From assembly GCA_016649615.1 (NCBI GenBank), contig JAENXK010000005.1, positions 1-40,308 on the forward strand: a stretch of DNA of 40,308 nucleotides, read 5' to 3'. This DNA comes from Thermoleophilia bacterium (GTDB lineage Bacteria; Actinomycetota; Thermoleophilia; Solirubrobacterales; 70-9). Each line of letters starts with the position of its first letter. Position 1 is the stretch's first letter. This document shows, in pieces, positions 8,878 through 16,966 of this stretch. The translations under genes were made by a program, and so were the position numbers. The notes below the pieces were generated by a model. That model saw nothing but the letters and a program-made list of their open reading frames with translations, did not search any database and had not been told where the DNA came from.

Positions 8878-9795
8878 CTACAGGGACTTCAGGTACGGCA
8901 GCGGGTTGATCGGCCGGCCGCCTGTCTGCCAGGGGCCGACCCAGTACTCGAAATGAAGGTGGCAGCCGTAGGCTCTTCCGGTCTCGCCGACCCGCCCGAC
9001 CGGGGTCCCCGCACCGATCTTCTGGCCCACCCGGAGCGTGGACCGCTTCCTCAGGTGCATGTAGGCGAAGTAGGTATTGGTCCCGAGATTCTTCAGGACC
9101 ACGTAGTTGCCGGCCGCGCTGTGGTACTTGTTGAAGACGACCCGGGCCCGCTTGACCGAGACGAGCCTGGTCCCGCAGGCGGCCATGATGTCCTGCCCCT
9201 GATGGGAATAGCCGGTGCGTCCGGCGCCGAATTTCGCCCCGGAGCTGCCGTAGTTGTGAGGACCCCGCACCGGGAAGACTTCGACCGGGATCCGGCTGAC
9301 CGGAAGCACCTCGAGTTGGCGCGGCGACCGGTTTGAGGTCGAGCCCAGCGAATCGACGACGAACGGACGTCCGTCGTCGGCCTTTTTCGGTACGACCGCC
9401 TGAATCCGGACTCGGGAGCGGCTCCTGTATCGGACCTTGATCCGCTTCGACCTGCCCGGAAAGACAACCCGCTTGACGCGGTCGAGGTTTCCTCCGGAGA
9501 TCCGGACCGTCGCCCCGGGAGTCGCCCGGTGAGCGGACACACACTGGCGGATACAGACGACGTCGTCGATCCTGGGATCGCCCGGGATGACCAGGCCGCC
9601 TCCGGAGGCCTGACTGCCGGAAACCCGGGCTTCACCCGATCCCGCAGACGATCCGGCCGCGCCTTGCGGGGCCGGATCGGCGGCCGCCGCCGGATTCGGG
9701 GAGGCGGACAGCGCGAGCACCGCTGTGGCCAACGTCAAAACGGGCAGGGCCAGACCGGCGCCCGGCCATGATCGAAAAACTGCCGTGAACATCAA
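8878..9795 (-). CDS. Secreted M23 (LytM-type) peptidase with IPT/TIG-like domain
   Basis: Predicted peptidoglycan endopeptidase of 305 residues. A signal peptide covers about 1-38 (hydrophobic core 'ALPVLTLATAVLAL', cleavage near AAAA). An IPT/TIG-like beta domain spans about 90-165. The M23 domain at about 185-300 has the metal and catalytic pattern intact: H198-x3-D202 in 'SHQGQD', H247 in 'YMH', and H279-x-H281 in 'CHLHFEYW'. All residues expected for zinc binding and catalysis are present, so it should be active. The start ATG follows a GAGAGG ribosome binding site directly next to a c-di-AMP riboswitch. This agrees with the known use of that riboswitch to control wall hydrolases in Gram-positive bacteria. 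Confidence 0.92.
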   Translation of the reverse strand: MMFTAVFRSWPGAGLALPVLTLATAVLALSASPNPAAAADPAPQGAAGSSAGSGEARVSGSQASGGGLVIPGDPRIDDVVCIRQCVSAHRATPGATVRISGGNLDRVKRVVFPGRSKRIKVRYRSRSRVRIQAVVPKKADDGRPFVVDSLGSTSNRSPRQLEVLPVSRIPVEVFPVRGPHNYGSSGAKFGAGRTGYSHQGQDIMAACGTRLVSVKRARVVFNKYHSAAGNYVVLKNLGTNTYFAYMHLRKRSTLRVGQKIGAGTPVGRVGETGRAYGCHLHFEYWVGPWQTGGRPINPLPYLKSL

Positions 9796-9807
9796 ATCGC
9801 CTCTCTT

Positions 9808-9950
9808 TCGAAAGCCGGCGGGGTTAGCTGACGGGCTCGCGCTGAAAGAGTCGCGCTACGGAATGTCATCCGATTCGCCCCCGGGACCTGTGTGTCCCAT
9901 TGGGTCCCCCGCTCCCCGGAGATCGACTCACCGGGAATTAGGCACTGGTT
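9808..9950 (-). ncRNA. ydaO-yuaA (c-di-AMP) riboswitch upstream of the M23 peptidase
   Basis: Read on the minus strand, the leader carries the conserved blocks of the ydaO class in the right order: GCCTAA at the 5' side, GCGGGGGACCCA (9900-9911), GGGGCGAATC, and CCGTCAGCTAACCCCG followed by GGC. The B. subtilis ydaO RNA has GCGGGGGACCCA, GGGGUGAAUC and CCGUCAGCUAACCUCG. A hairpin with CGCG arms sits between the second and third blocks, as expected. The 3' end lies only about a dozen bases from the peptidase start codon. Binding of cyclic di-AMP normally turns such genes off; the direction here is inferred from the class. Confidence 0.92.
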
Positions 9951-10216
9951 ATCGTCAGGAACCATAACATGAGTTCTAAGCGATTGTTCCGTGAGCTGCT
10001 GCACACAATCATGCAGGACTCCCGGTCCGGGCCGCGGGACGGCTCGTTCGTCCGATCAGTCCGCCGACGGACCGGCCCTGGTCATGTACCACAGGACGAC
10101 GGGCCTCAACTAACCTTAGCCTCCGGTACAAGGCTCGGCCGACGGATCATCCCTAGCCTAGGTAGCCGTAATTTCATATCCAGTTCAACCTCGCCAACCA
10201 GGAGGCACCGCAGCAC
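9951..10216 (+). promoter_or_regulatory. Divergent intergenic region upstream of the glutamine synthetase gene
   Basis: This stretch separates the riboswitch leader (minus) from the glutamine synthetase gene (plus) and must hold both promoters. I see a ribosome binding site AGGAGG at about 10200-10205, eleven bases before the ATG. I also see a short palindrome, CCTAG-C-CTAGG, at 10152-10162. I could not identify sigma-factor boxes or a GlnR-type site with confidence, and no small ORF here looks coding. Confidence 0.4.
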
Positions 10217-12361
10217 ATGACACCTATCCGCCAGAAGAACGTAACGGCCGCCCAGTGGGCACCGAACGGCGGGGTCGAACCTACCGACCTGACCCGTGAC
10301 GAAAATGTCGTCTTCGGCAGCAACGTCTTCTCGGTTGCCACCCAGCGCGAGCGTCTCCCGGCAGAAGCATTCACCCGGCTCCAGCGTACGCTGGACCGTG
10401 GCGAGGCCCTCGACGTTGAACTGGCCGATGCCGTCGCGGACGCGATGAAGGAGTGGGCGCTCGAAAAGGGCGCGACCCACTACACCCACGTCTTCCAGCC
10501 GCTGACCGGACTGACCGCCGAAAAACACGACTCGTTCTTCGACCCCACTTCGGAAGGTGGCTCGATCGCCAAGTTCAAGGGGACCGAGCTGATTCAGGGC
10601 GAACCCGATGCCTCGTCCTTCCCGACCGGCGGAATCCGGGCGACCTTCGAGGCCCGCGGTTACACCGCCTGGGATCCGACCAGCCCGGCCTTCGTGCTCG
10701 ACAACCCGAATGGGTCACTGCTCTGCATTCCGACCGCGTTCGCCTCCTGGACCGGCGAGGCACTCGACGCCAAGATCCCGCTGCTGCGCTCGATGGATGC
10801 CCTCTCGAAGACCGCGGTCAGGGCGCTGCGCCTGCTCGGTGACGAGGATTCACAGCGGGTGACGACCACGGTGGGACCGGAGCAGGAGTACTTCCTGATC
10901 GACGAGCAGTACTACTTCGCCCGGCCCGACCTGGTCACGACCGGCCGGACCCTGTTCGGCGCCCAGCCGGCCAAGGGACACGAGCTCGACGACCACTATT
11001 TCGGTGCGATCCCGGAACGCGTGCTCGCCTGCATGCTGGAGACCGAACAGGAGCTGGCCAAGCTCGGTGTGCCGATCAAGACCCGCCACAACGAGGTCGC
11101 GCCGGCGCAATACGAGATCGCCCCCATGTTCGAGAACTCGAATGTCGGTTCCGATCACCAGCAGTTGCTCATGCAGGTGATGCAGAACATCGCCCGCAAG
11201 TACGGGCTGGTCTGCCTGCTTCACGAAAAGCCGTTCGCCGGAGTGAATGGCTCAGGCAAACACAACAACTGGTCGATGGGTACCGATACCGGCCACAACC
11301 TGCTCGAGCCGGGTGACACTCCGGCCGAGAATCTCGACTTCCTCTTCTTCTGTGCGGCGGTTATCCAGGCGGTGAACCGACACCAGGGCCTGCTCAGGGC
11401 GAGCGTCGCCAACATCGGGCAGGATCACCGCCTCGGAGCCAACGAGGCCCCGCCGGCGATCATCTCGATCTACCTCGGCGGCCAGCTGGAAGAGATCTTC
11501 GACACGATCGCCCGTGGATCCGGCGAGGCGGCGATCCCCGAAGCGGTGCTCGACCTCGGGACCGAGGTTCTGCCGCCGCTGGCCCTTCACGGTGGCGACC
11601 GCAACCGGACCTCGCCTTTTGCCTTCACCGGCAACAAGTTCGAGTTCCGGGCGCTCGGGTCGAGCATGTCGCTCGCATTCACCAATACGGTCCTCAATAC
11701 GATCGTCGCCGAGGCCATCGACGACCTCAGCGGCAAGCTCGAGTCGATCGGAACCGACGATCTGCCGACCGCTGTGGCGACCGTGGTCAGGGAGTCTTAC
11801 CTGGCCAACCGGCAGATCTGCTTCAGCGGCGACAACTACTCCGAGGAGTGGGAGAAGGAGGCGGCCCGGCGTGGTCTGAAGAACCTCAAGACCACCCCGG
11901 ACGCCCTGCCCGAGGTGATCACTCCGTCAACGGTCGAGGTTTTCGACGAATACAATGTGCTTTCCGAACGGGAGCTGGAGTCCCGCTACGACGTCTGGAT
12001 CGAGCAGTACGCGATCAACGCGAATATCGAGGCGGAGACCGCGGCATCAATTGCCCGCACGATGATCATCCCGGCCACGCTCCGCCACCTGGCGCTGACC
12101 GACGCAGGCGGTTCCGGTGCGCTCGAGGCCGAGAGCCGCGAGCTGCTCGAAGGCCTGATCGAGAAGACCATGGCGCTCGAATCGGCCAACCTCTACCCGG
12201 AAGGCATAGAAGACGACGGCCTCGACCTTGCGGTCTATGCGCGCGACCACCAGCTGGCCGCGATGCATGAGGTCCGCGTGGTCGCCGACCAGCTGGAGAA
12301 GATCGTCGCCGACGACCTCTGGCCGCTGCCGAAGTACTCGGAGATGCTCTTCATCAAGTAG
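10217..12361 (+). CDS. glnN: Type III glutamine synthetase (GSIII)
   Basis: ATP-dependent amidation of glutamate to glutamine; cytosolic nitrogen assimilation. At 714 residues it has the GSIII size (about 700), clearly longer than GSI or GSII (about 350-480). Recognisable segments: an N-terminal GSIII domain with 'FGSNVFSV' (33-40), the metal-binding 'GPEQEYFL' (220-227), '[11 protein letters not shown]' (290-300), the ATP-binding '[10 protein letters not shown]' (344-353) and '[11 protein letters not shown]' further on. No adenylylation-type tyrosine loop is expected in this class. The start is supported by AGGAGG upstream. No glutamine-cycle partner is adjacent, but a PII-Amt pair lies 16 kb away in the same window. 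Confidence 0.96.
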   Translation: MTPIRQKNVTAAQWAPNGGVEPTDLTRDENVVFGSNVFSVATQRERLPAEAFTRLQRTLDRGEALDVELADAVADAMKEWALEKGATHYTHVFQPLTGLTAEKHDSFFDPTSEGGSIAKFKGTELIQGEPDASSFPTGGIRATFEARGYTAWDPTSPAFVLDNPNGSLLCIPTAFASWTGEALDAKIPLLRSMDALSKTAVRALRLLGDEDSQRVTTTVGPEQEYFLIDEQYYFARPDLVTTGRTLFGAQPAKGHELDDHYFGAIPERVLACMLETEQELAKLGVPIKTRHNEVAPAQYEIAPMFENSNVGSDHQQLLMQVMQNIARKYGLVCLLHEKPFAGVNGSGKHNNWSMGTDTGHNLLEPGDTPAENLDFLFFCAAVIQAVNRHQGLLRASVANIGQDHRLGANEAPPAIISIYLGGQLEEIFDTIARGSGEAAIPEAVLDLGTEVLPPLALHGGDRNRTSPFAFTGNKFEFRALGSSMSLAFTNTVLNTIVAEAIDDLSGKLESIGTDDLPTAVATVVRESYLANRQICFSGDNYSEEWEKEAARRGLKNLKTTPDALPEVITPSTVEVFDEYNVLSERELESRYDVWIEQYAINANIEAETAASIARTMIIPATLRHLALTDAGGSGALEAESRELLEGLIEKTMALESANLYPEGIEDDGLDLAVYARDHQLAAMHEVRVVADQLEKIVADDLWPLPKYSEMLFIK

Positions 12362-12366
12362 CGGCG

Positions 12367-12410
12367 GGCCGCGAACGGACCCCGGGGTCGCCCCGGCTCC
12401 GCTCGCGGCC
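12367..12410 (+). terminator. Possible stem-loop after the glutamine synthetase gene
   Basis: Arms GGCCGCGA (12367-12374) and TCGCGGCC (12403-12410) pair perfectly, and the loop holds a further CCCCGGGG self-complementary stretch. It starts six bases after the TAG stop. No T-run follows, so termination is only a possibility. Confidence 0.35.
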
Positions 12411-12477
12411 GCTCACCCCCCGCGCCATATCCGGCCCCGCCTGCCGCCGTGGGCACCGCCCCGGATAGGATCGGGAA

Positions 12478-13584
12478 ATGAAGATGCGTGCGGCGGTCCT
12501 GGAGGAGTTCGGGCAACCCCTCGAGGTGCAGGAGATCGACCTCGCCGAGCCGAAGGCCGGTGAAGTCCTGGTCCGGCTCGAGGCCTGCGGGGTCTGCCAT
12601 ACCGATCTCTACACCGCATCCGGCGCGGATCCCTCCGGCTACGCCCCGACGGTCCTCGGACACGAGGGAGCCGGCGTGGTCGAGGCGATCGGGGCCAGCG
12701 TGGACTCGCTCGCCCCCGGCGACCACGTGGTCACGCTCTTTTCGCCCCAGTGCCGGGAGTGCGAGCACTGCCGGGACCCCCGGACCAACCTCTGCCTGGC
12801 GATACGTGAACAGCAGAACCTGGGGCACCTCCCGGACGGAAGCACCCGCCTGTCCCGGGACGGCGAGCCGATCCGGCACTTCATGGGCACCTCGACCTTC
12901 GCCGAGTACACGGTGATGCCGGAAATCGCCCTGGCCAAAGTCAACCCCGAGGCCCCGGCCGAGCGGGCCTGCCTTTTTGCCTGCGGCCTTTCCACCGGTC
13001 TCGGCGCGGCGATGTACACGGCCAAGGTGGAGCCCGGTTCGACCTGCGCCGTCTTCGGGGCGGGCATGGTCGGCCTCGGCGCGGTCGCCGGCTGCCGGCT
13101 GCAGGGGGCCGAGCGGATCATCTGTGCCGATCTCTCCGACGGGCGGCTCGAGATGGCCCGCGAACAGGGGGCGACCGACCTGCTCAGGGCTGACGAGCAT
13201 CCGGTCGAGCGGATCCTCGAAATGACCGGGGGCCTCGGCGCCGACTACACCTTCGAGGCGACCGGCCTGGTCCAGGTGATGGAGCAGGCGGTCGAGGCCG
13301 CCCGGATGGGATGGGGGCTCTGCACGATCGCGGGGGTCGCCGGCAAGGGCGAGACCCTCGACATCGTCCCCCGGCTGCTGATCACCGGTCGCCGGGTCGC
13401 CGGGTCCTCATTCGGCGGGGTCAAGGGGCGGGATCAGGTACCGGAGCTGATCGACCGCTATCTGGCCGGTGAGATCAACGTCGACCCGTTTCTCTCCCAC
13501 AAGCTGAACCTCGAAGAAGTGAACCGCGGCTTCGAGCTGATGGAAGCCCAGGACGGTATCCGCAGCGTGATCGCGTTCAGTTGA
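12478..13584 (+). CDS. Zinc-dependent class III-type alcohol/formaldehyde dehydrogenase
   Basis: Medium-chain dehydrogenase of 368 residues, probably NAD-linked. Catalytic zinc ligands are visible: Cys40 ('CGVCHTD'), His62 with Glu63 ('GHEGAG') and Cys169 ('FACGLSTG'). The structural-zinc lobe has its four cysteines C92, C95, C98 and C106. The Rossmann motif is GAGMVG (194-199), with Asp218 at the end of the second strand, favouring NAD over NADP. The stretch 'LPDGSTRLSRDGEPIRHFMG' and the neighbouring 'TSTFAEYTV' closely resemble class III (glutathione-dependent formaldehyde) dehydrogenases. In an actinobacterium the thiol carrier could instead be mycothiol; that is not decided by the sequence. 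An MBL-fold hydrolase follows 60 bases later, as downstream of mycothiol-dependent MscR in mycobacteria, so formaldehyde or S-nitrosothiol detoxification is likely. Confidence 0.88.
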   Translation: MKMRAAVLEEFGQPLEVQEIDLAEPKAGEVLVRLEACGVCHTDLYTASGADPSGYAPTVLGHEGAGVVEAIGASVDSLAPGDHVVTLFSPQCRECEHCRDPRTNLCLAIREQQNLGHLPDGSTRLSRDGEPIRHFMGTSTFAEYTVMPEIALAKVNPEAPAERACLFACGLSTGLGAAMYTAKVEPGSTCAVFGAGMVGLGAVAGCRLQGAERIICADLSDGRLEMAREQGATDLLRADEHPVERILEMTGGLGADYTFEATGLVQVMEQAVEAARMGWGLCTIAGVAGKGETLDIVPRLLITGRRVAGSSFGGVKGRDQVPELIDRYLAGEINVDPFLSHKLNLEEVNRGFELMEAQDGIRSVIAFS

Positions 13585-13644
13585 CCGATCCCGGGATCAC
13601 GCAGATACTCCACGGCCGGGACCAAAGCGAAATGAAAGGGAACA

Positions 13645-14394
13645 ATGATTCTTCAGCGAGTTGAACAGGCAGACTGGCTATCCAACGCATATTTGGTGGT
13701 CGACGAACCGGGCGGAAAGGGCGTCCTGGTCGACGGCAACGGCGTGATCGAGCCGCTGCTGGAGCGGGCCGATCGTGAAGGCACTGATCTGACCCACATC
13801 CTGCTGACCCACGACCACCTGGATCACGTAGTCGGCCTTGGAGATCTGGCCAGGGAAAGGGAATTGCCGGTTCTGGCTCACGAGATTACAGCCGACAGGG
13901 TCGACTTCCCGGTCGACCGGCATCTGGACGACGGCGAGGTCGTCCGGAGCGGGGATCTCAAAATCGAAGCGATCTTCACGCCCGGGCACGCGGCCGGCCA
14001 CCACGCTTTCCTGTTCAACGGAACCGACGTGATCACGGCCGACGTGATTTTCAAGGGGACGGTCGGAGGGACGATGGCCCCCGGTGCCACCGGTTTCGCG
14101 GATCTGAAGCATTCGATAATGGAGCGCTTGATGACGCTTCCGCCCGAGACCAGGATCCACCCCGGCCACCGGGGACCGAGCACGATCGGGGCCGAGTGGG
14201 AAAACAACCCGTTTGTGCGGATCTGGCGGGGACTCGACTCCGAGGGCGACGAACGCTGCGAGGTCAACGGCCGCGGCGAAGCGACGCTGATCCTCTGGGC
14301 CCCGGACTACGACGGGACCAACAAGGCCTGGATCCGCTTCCCCGACGGCTCCGACGCGATCACCGGCGGCTCGCAGATTCTCAGCCGCGGCTGA
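13645..14394 (+). CDS. MBL-fold metallo-hydrolase (glyoxalase II-like)
   Basis: A 249-residue metallo-beta-lactamase-fold hydrolase. The hallmark H56-x-H58-x-D60-H61 is in 'LTHDHLDH'. A further metal histidine is in 'FTPGHAAGHHAFL', a bridging aspartate lies near 'ITADVIF', and the C-terminal 'IHPGHRG' gives the last histidine. All expected metal ligands for a binuclear site are present. Its place directly after a class III-type dehydrogenase suggests hydrolysis of the thioester product (S-formyl-thiol) or a related thiol ester. That is inferred from context; related sequences also act on lactoylglutathione-type substrates. Confidence 0.88.
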   Translation: MILQRVEQADWLSNAYLVVDEPGGKGVLVDGNGVIEPLLERADREGTDLTHILLTHDHLDHVVGLGDLARERELPVLAHEITADRVDFPVDRHLDDGEVVRSGDLKIEAIFTPGHAAGHHAFLFNGTDVITADVIFKGTVGGTMAPGATGFADLKHSIMERLMTLPPETRIHPGHRGPSTIGAEWENNPFVRIWRGLDSEGDERCEVNGRGEATLILWAPDYDGTNKAWIRFPDGSDAITGGSQILSRG

Positions 14395-14411
14395 ACCCGG
14401 GCTGTCCGGGG

Positions 14412-15695
14412 TCAGCCCTGGAAGCGCGAAAAGGCACGGATCTCGGATAGTCCGCCCAGTGCCACCAGGAACAGGGCGCCGCCGATCATCCAGACTGCAC
14501 TCGGAATGCCGGCCGGATCTGAAGCCGGAGCCGCCGGTTCGATGATCGTGTCTCCCCCGCCGGGGGGCGGTATCGTCGCCACCGGGGCCGGGGCCGTCCC
14601 AGAAACCAGCTCGCCCGAGACCGGGGTCAATCCGTCGTCGACCGGTGCCGGCGGTGCGGTCTGCGGCAACGGAGTATTTGCCGCCGGCGGCGCAGCCGGG
14701 TACACCGGATTGCCCGGCTGGGACGTTCCGTAGTCGTAGCCGTAGTCTCCCGGGGCTCCGTAGTCGGCCCCGTAGCCACTGCCACCGTAGGAGCCCTCGT
14801 ACGGATAGCCGCTGCCGGAGCCTGAGCCACCGGAGGCCCCTCCCCCGGTCCCGTCATCCCCGGAATTCTTCCCGGAATTCTTCTTCGGCTCGTCCTTGCC
14901 GACCTCGACGGCCCCCGACCCCTGTCCGCTGGCGCCGCCCGCGGTAGCCGTAACGACGACCAGATAGCTGCCCTTTTTACCGTAGGTATGGGTGACCGAT
15001 GCTTTCGAGCTGGCCCTGGAGCGCCCGTCGCCGAAACTCCAGCGGTACTCGAGCGCCTGTCCTGACGGAGGGTCTTCAACGGTCGCCCGGAACCTGACTG
15101 AATCTCCGGCATCAACCTGGCGCGACGAAGCCTCCAGGCCGACCGCGAGATCATCGGCGACGCCGATCGTGACTCCGATCGGCGCGTTGGCGAAACGGAC
15201 TGTCGAACCGCTCCCGCTGCCGCTGCCCGGTTTGACGAACACGGTGGCCCCGTCTTCTTCGAAGAAGACCGGGGGGCCGTCGGCGAATGCCCCGGGAGAG
15301 TTGATCTGCCGCGAGGTGAGGCTGATCGGGGCACCGGCGCCGACCCGGTCCACTTCAACGTAGGGAATCCGGTCGATGTCGATATCGTCAGACTTCGAGG
15401 CCGCCTCTTCGAGAACCCTCGCGATCGAATGGCCGGTGATCTTGCGGCTTCCGGTCCGGAGCCGGTAATCCCGGTTGTTGACGTCCGGGGCGCCGAGCTC
15501 ACTCAGCGTGACGCTGACTGAAGCGGGGCTGTCACCGGCGGCCCTCACGGTGACTTCGCCCCCCTTTGCCTCGGCATCGGAAGCGGCCAGCCAGCCGGGC
15601 CCGATCAGGGCGAGCAGGAGAATCGTGACAGCGGCGAACGCAGGCCGTCGTCCGCCCCGGGGGGCGACCGGAAGGTCTGCGGCCCGGACGCTCAC
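14412..15695 (-). CDS. Membrane-anchored PKD-domain protein of the haem locus
   Basis: The likely start is the GTG at 15695, which overlaps the TGA of the upstream HtaA-like gene by four bases (GTGA). This gives 427 residues. It removes an implausible Arg-rich extension and places a signal peptide ('AFAAVTILLLALIGPGWLA', cleavage near AEA) at the N-terminus. The first domain (about 40-180) contains 'ITGHSIARVLEEA' and 'INSPGAFADGPPVFF', which faintly recalls the sulfite-oxidase/molybdopterin-domain fold without cofactor residues. A PKD domain follows ('YRWSFGDG' to 'HTYGKKGSYLVVV'), then a Gly/Ser/Tyr-rich and Pro-rich linker. A C-terminal membrane helix ('AVWMIGGALFLVALGGL') ends in a short basic tail. 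It is probably an envelope-spanning anchor for haem capture; no ligand is known. Confidence 0.72.
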   Translation of the reverse strand: MSVRAADLPVAPRGGRRPAFAAVTILLLALIGPGWLAASDAEAKGGEVTVRAAGDSPASVSVTLSELGAPDVNNRDYRLRTGSRKITGHSIARVLEEAASKSDDIDIDRIPYVEVDRVGAGAPISLTSRQINSPGAFADGPPVFFEEDGATVFVKPGSGSGSGSTVRFANAPIGVTIGVADDLAVGLEASSRQVDAGDSVRFRATVEDPPSGQALEYRWSFGDGRSRASSKASVTHTYGKKGSYLVVVTATAGGASGQGSGAVEVGKDEPKKNSGKNSGDDGTGGGASGGSGSGSGYPYEGSYGGSGYGADYGAPGDYGYDYGTSQPGNPVYPAAPPAANTPLPQTAPPAPVDDGLTPVSGELVSGTAPAPVATIPPPGGGDTIIEPAAPASDPAGIPSAVWMIGGALFLVALGGLSEIRAFSRFQG

Positions 15696-16966
15696 GGCCC
15701 TTTGGTCAGCTCGAGGTCGATTGATCCGAACTCGACTCCGGCCGGGTAGATGTCGGCAAACACACCGGTCGATTCCCCGGGGATGTAGCCCGGGATCCCG
15801 GTGTAGTTGGTGGTATCTCCGACTGTGCTCACCGAGACAGCCTGACTCATCCTGAGGTCCACCACGACCGCCCGGCTGTCCGGATACGGCGTACCGTCGA
15901 TTCCGTTGACCCTGAAGATCAGCCGGGAGGAGTCGCCATTCAGTTCGACTTCGGGATCGCTCACAGTGAAGTTGATCGTATTCTGGCAGTAGCGGAAGCC
16001 GACCAGGCCGCTGCCGTAAACCGCGGCAGAATCGCCAGGCTCGTCGGTCCATCCGCTTGTGAAAGGAAAGTTGAACGCATAAGTCAGGAGGGGGCCCGAA
16101 CCGATCACCTCGGACGGATCGCCGAAAGCGCCGTCCTCCGTCCTGGTCCCGTCGCCACTGCCGACATATTGAATGAACGACTCACGTACCCGCCATTTTA
16201 TCTTGGCTGACAGTAGCGAGACAGCCGTTTCCGGCCGGACGATCTCGGGCGGCGGAACCGGGGCCTCACCCTCAGGGTTGGTGCTTGCGGCAAGTTGGCG
16301 GTAGGCAAAGATCGTGATCTTGCCGTATCGCGAGCCCTTGCGCAACGGAGCCGGCGGCTTGCGCTTCGAACCGTTCGCCTCGATCTCGAGACGTTGGCGC
16401 AAAAACCTGGCTCCGGCTCCGGTCAGCAGGGTCCGGGCTCCGGTCAGCCTGAGTTCTCCGTCCTCCTGCTTTGCTTTCAGGCGGCCCCCACGGAGATCAA
16501 ACACCCGGACCTTGTTCGCCCCCTTCTTTGCGGTCACGTATGACTTGTCGCCATTTTCCAGAACGGCCTTCAGGTTGTTCAGCCGCACCCGGCCGCCGAT
16601 CCCGTCGGAAAACTTGATCCCACCGGCCAGCTTCACCCTGTAGAGCGAACTGCTGCCCCCGCCGAAGTTCAGATTCTCCACCGGAAAGGTCGGCCGGCCG
16701 GTGAAGTTGTTGGCCGGTGTAACCGTGCTCAGCCGCAGCCCCAGGCCCCTGAGCTTCCGGCGGAATTTTTCCTGGGGCACAATCGTCGCTTCACCGTCGA
16801 TCAGGACCTCGCCGCCCTTCACCGGGTCGCAGGGCACGAGCGCCTGCGCCGCCGGGGCCGCCGGGGCGGTGGCGAGCAGACCGGTCGCAAACAGCGCCGC
16901 GGCGAGCAGCCCCGTCAGCCAGAAGGCCGGGCGGGACTTCGAGTCGGTCAGGGCCGGCCGGGTCAT
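15692..16966 (-). CDS. Secreted HtaA-domain haem-binding-like protein, second copy
   Basis: A 424-residue secreted protein: a signal peptide (about 15-40, Ala/Leu-rich), an N-terminal beta-rich region (about 50-200) and an HtaA-like domain at about 250-420. The domain begins 'AKIKWRVRESFIQYV', where Tyr267 matches the axial haem tyrosine of corynebacterial HtaA, and continues with 'TVSDPEVELNGDSSRLIFRV'. At the position where the other copy has His313 this one appears to have Asn, so haem binding may be weaker or different. It starts at an ATG that overlaps the upstream HtaA gene by four bases, so the two are co-translated. It has no C-terminal anchor; the next gene supplies one. Function inferred: surface capture or relay of haem. 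Confidence 0.78.
   Translation of the reverse strand: MTRPALTDSKSRPAFWLTGLLAAALFATGLLATAPAAPAAQALVPCDPVKGGEVLIDGEATIVPQEKFRRKLRGLGLRLSTVTPANNFTGRPTFPVENLNFGGGSSSLYRVKLAGGIKFSDGIGGRVRLNNLKAVLENGDKSYVTAKKGANKVRVFDLRGGRLKAKQEDGELRLTGARTLLTGAGARFLRQRLEIEANGSKRKPPAPLRKGSRYGKITIFAYRQLAASTNPEGEAPVPPPEIVRPETAVSLLSAKIKWRVRESFIQYVGSGDGTRTEDGAFGDPSEVIGSGPLLTYAFNFPFTSGWTDEPGDSAAVYGSGLVGFRYCQNTINFTVSDPEVELNGDSSRLIFRVNGIDGTPYPDSRAVVVDLRMSQAVSVSTVGDTTNYTGIPGYIPGESTGVFADIYPAGVEFGSIDLELTKGP

Noticed and set aside
10108-10130. Iron-box-like string (CTAACCTTAGCCT) upstream of glutamine synthetase
   Set aside because: Only a half-site matches the consensus, the second half does not pair, and there is no iron-related gene beside it.
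14412-15695. LPQTA in the PKD protein as a sortase motif
   Set aside because: It lies about 60 residues before the C-terminal membrane helix instead of directly before it, and it sits inside a Pro/Ala-rich linker where such a string can arise by chance.
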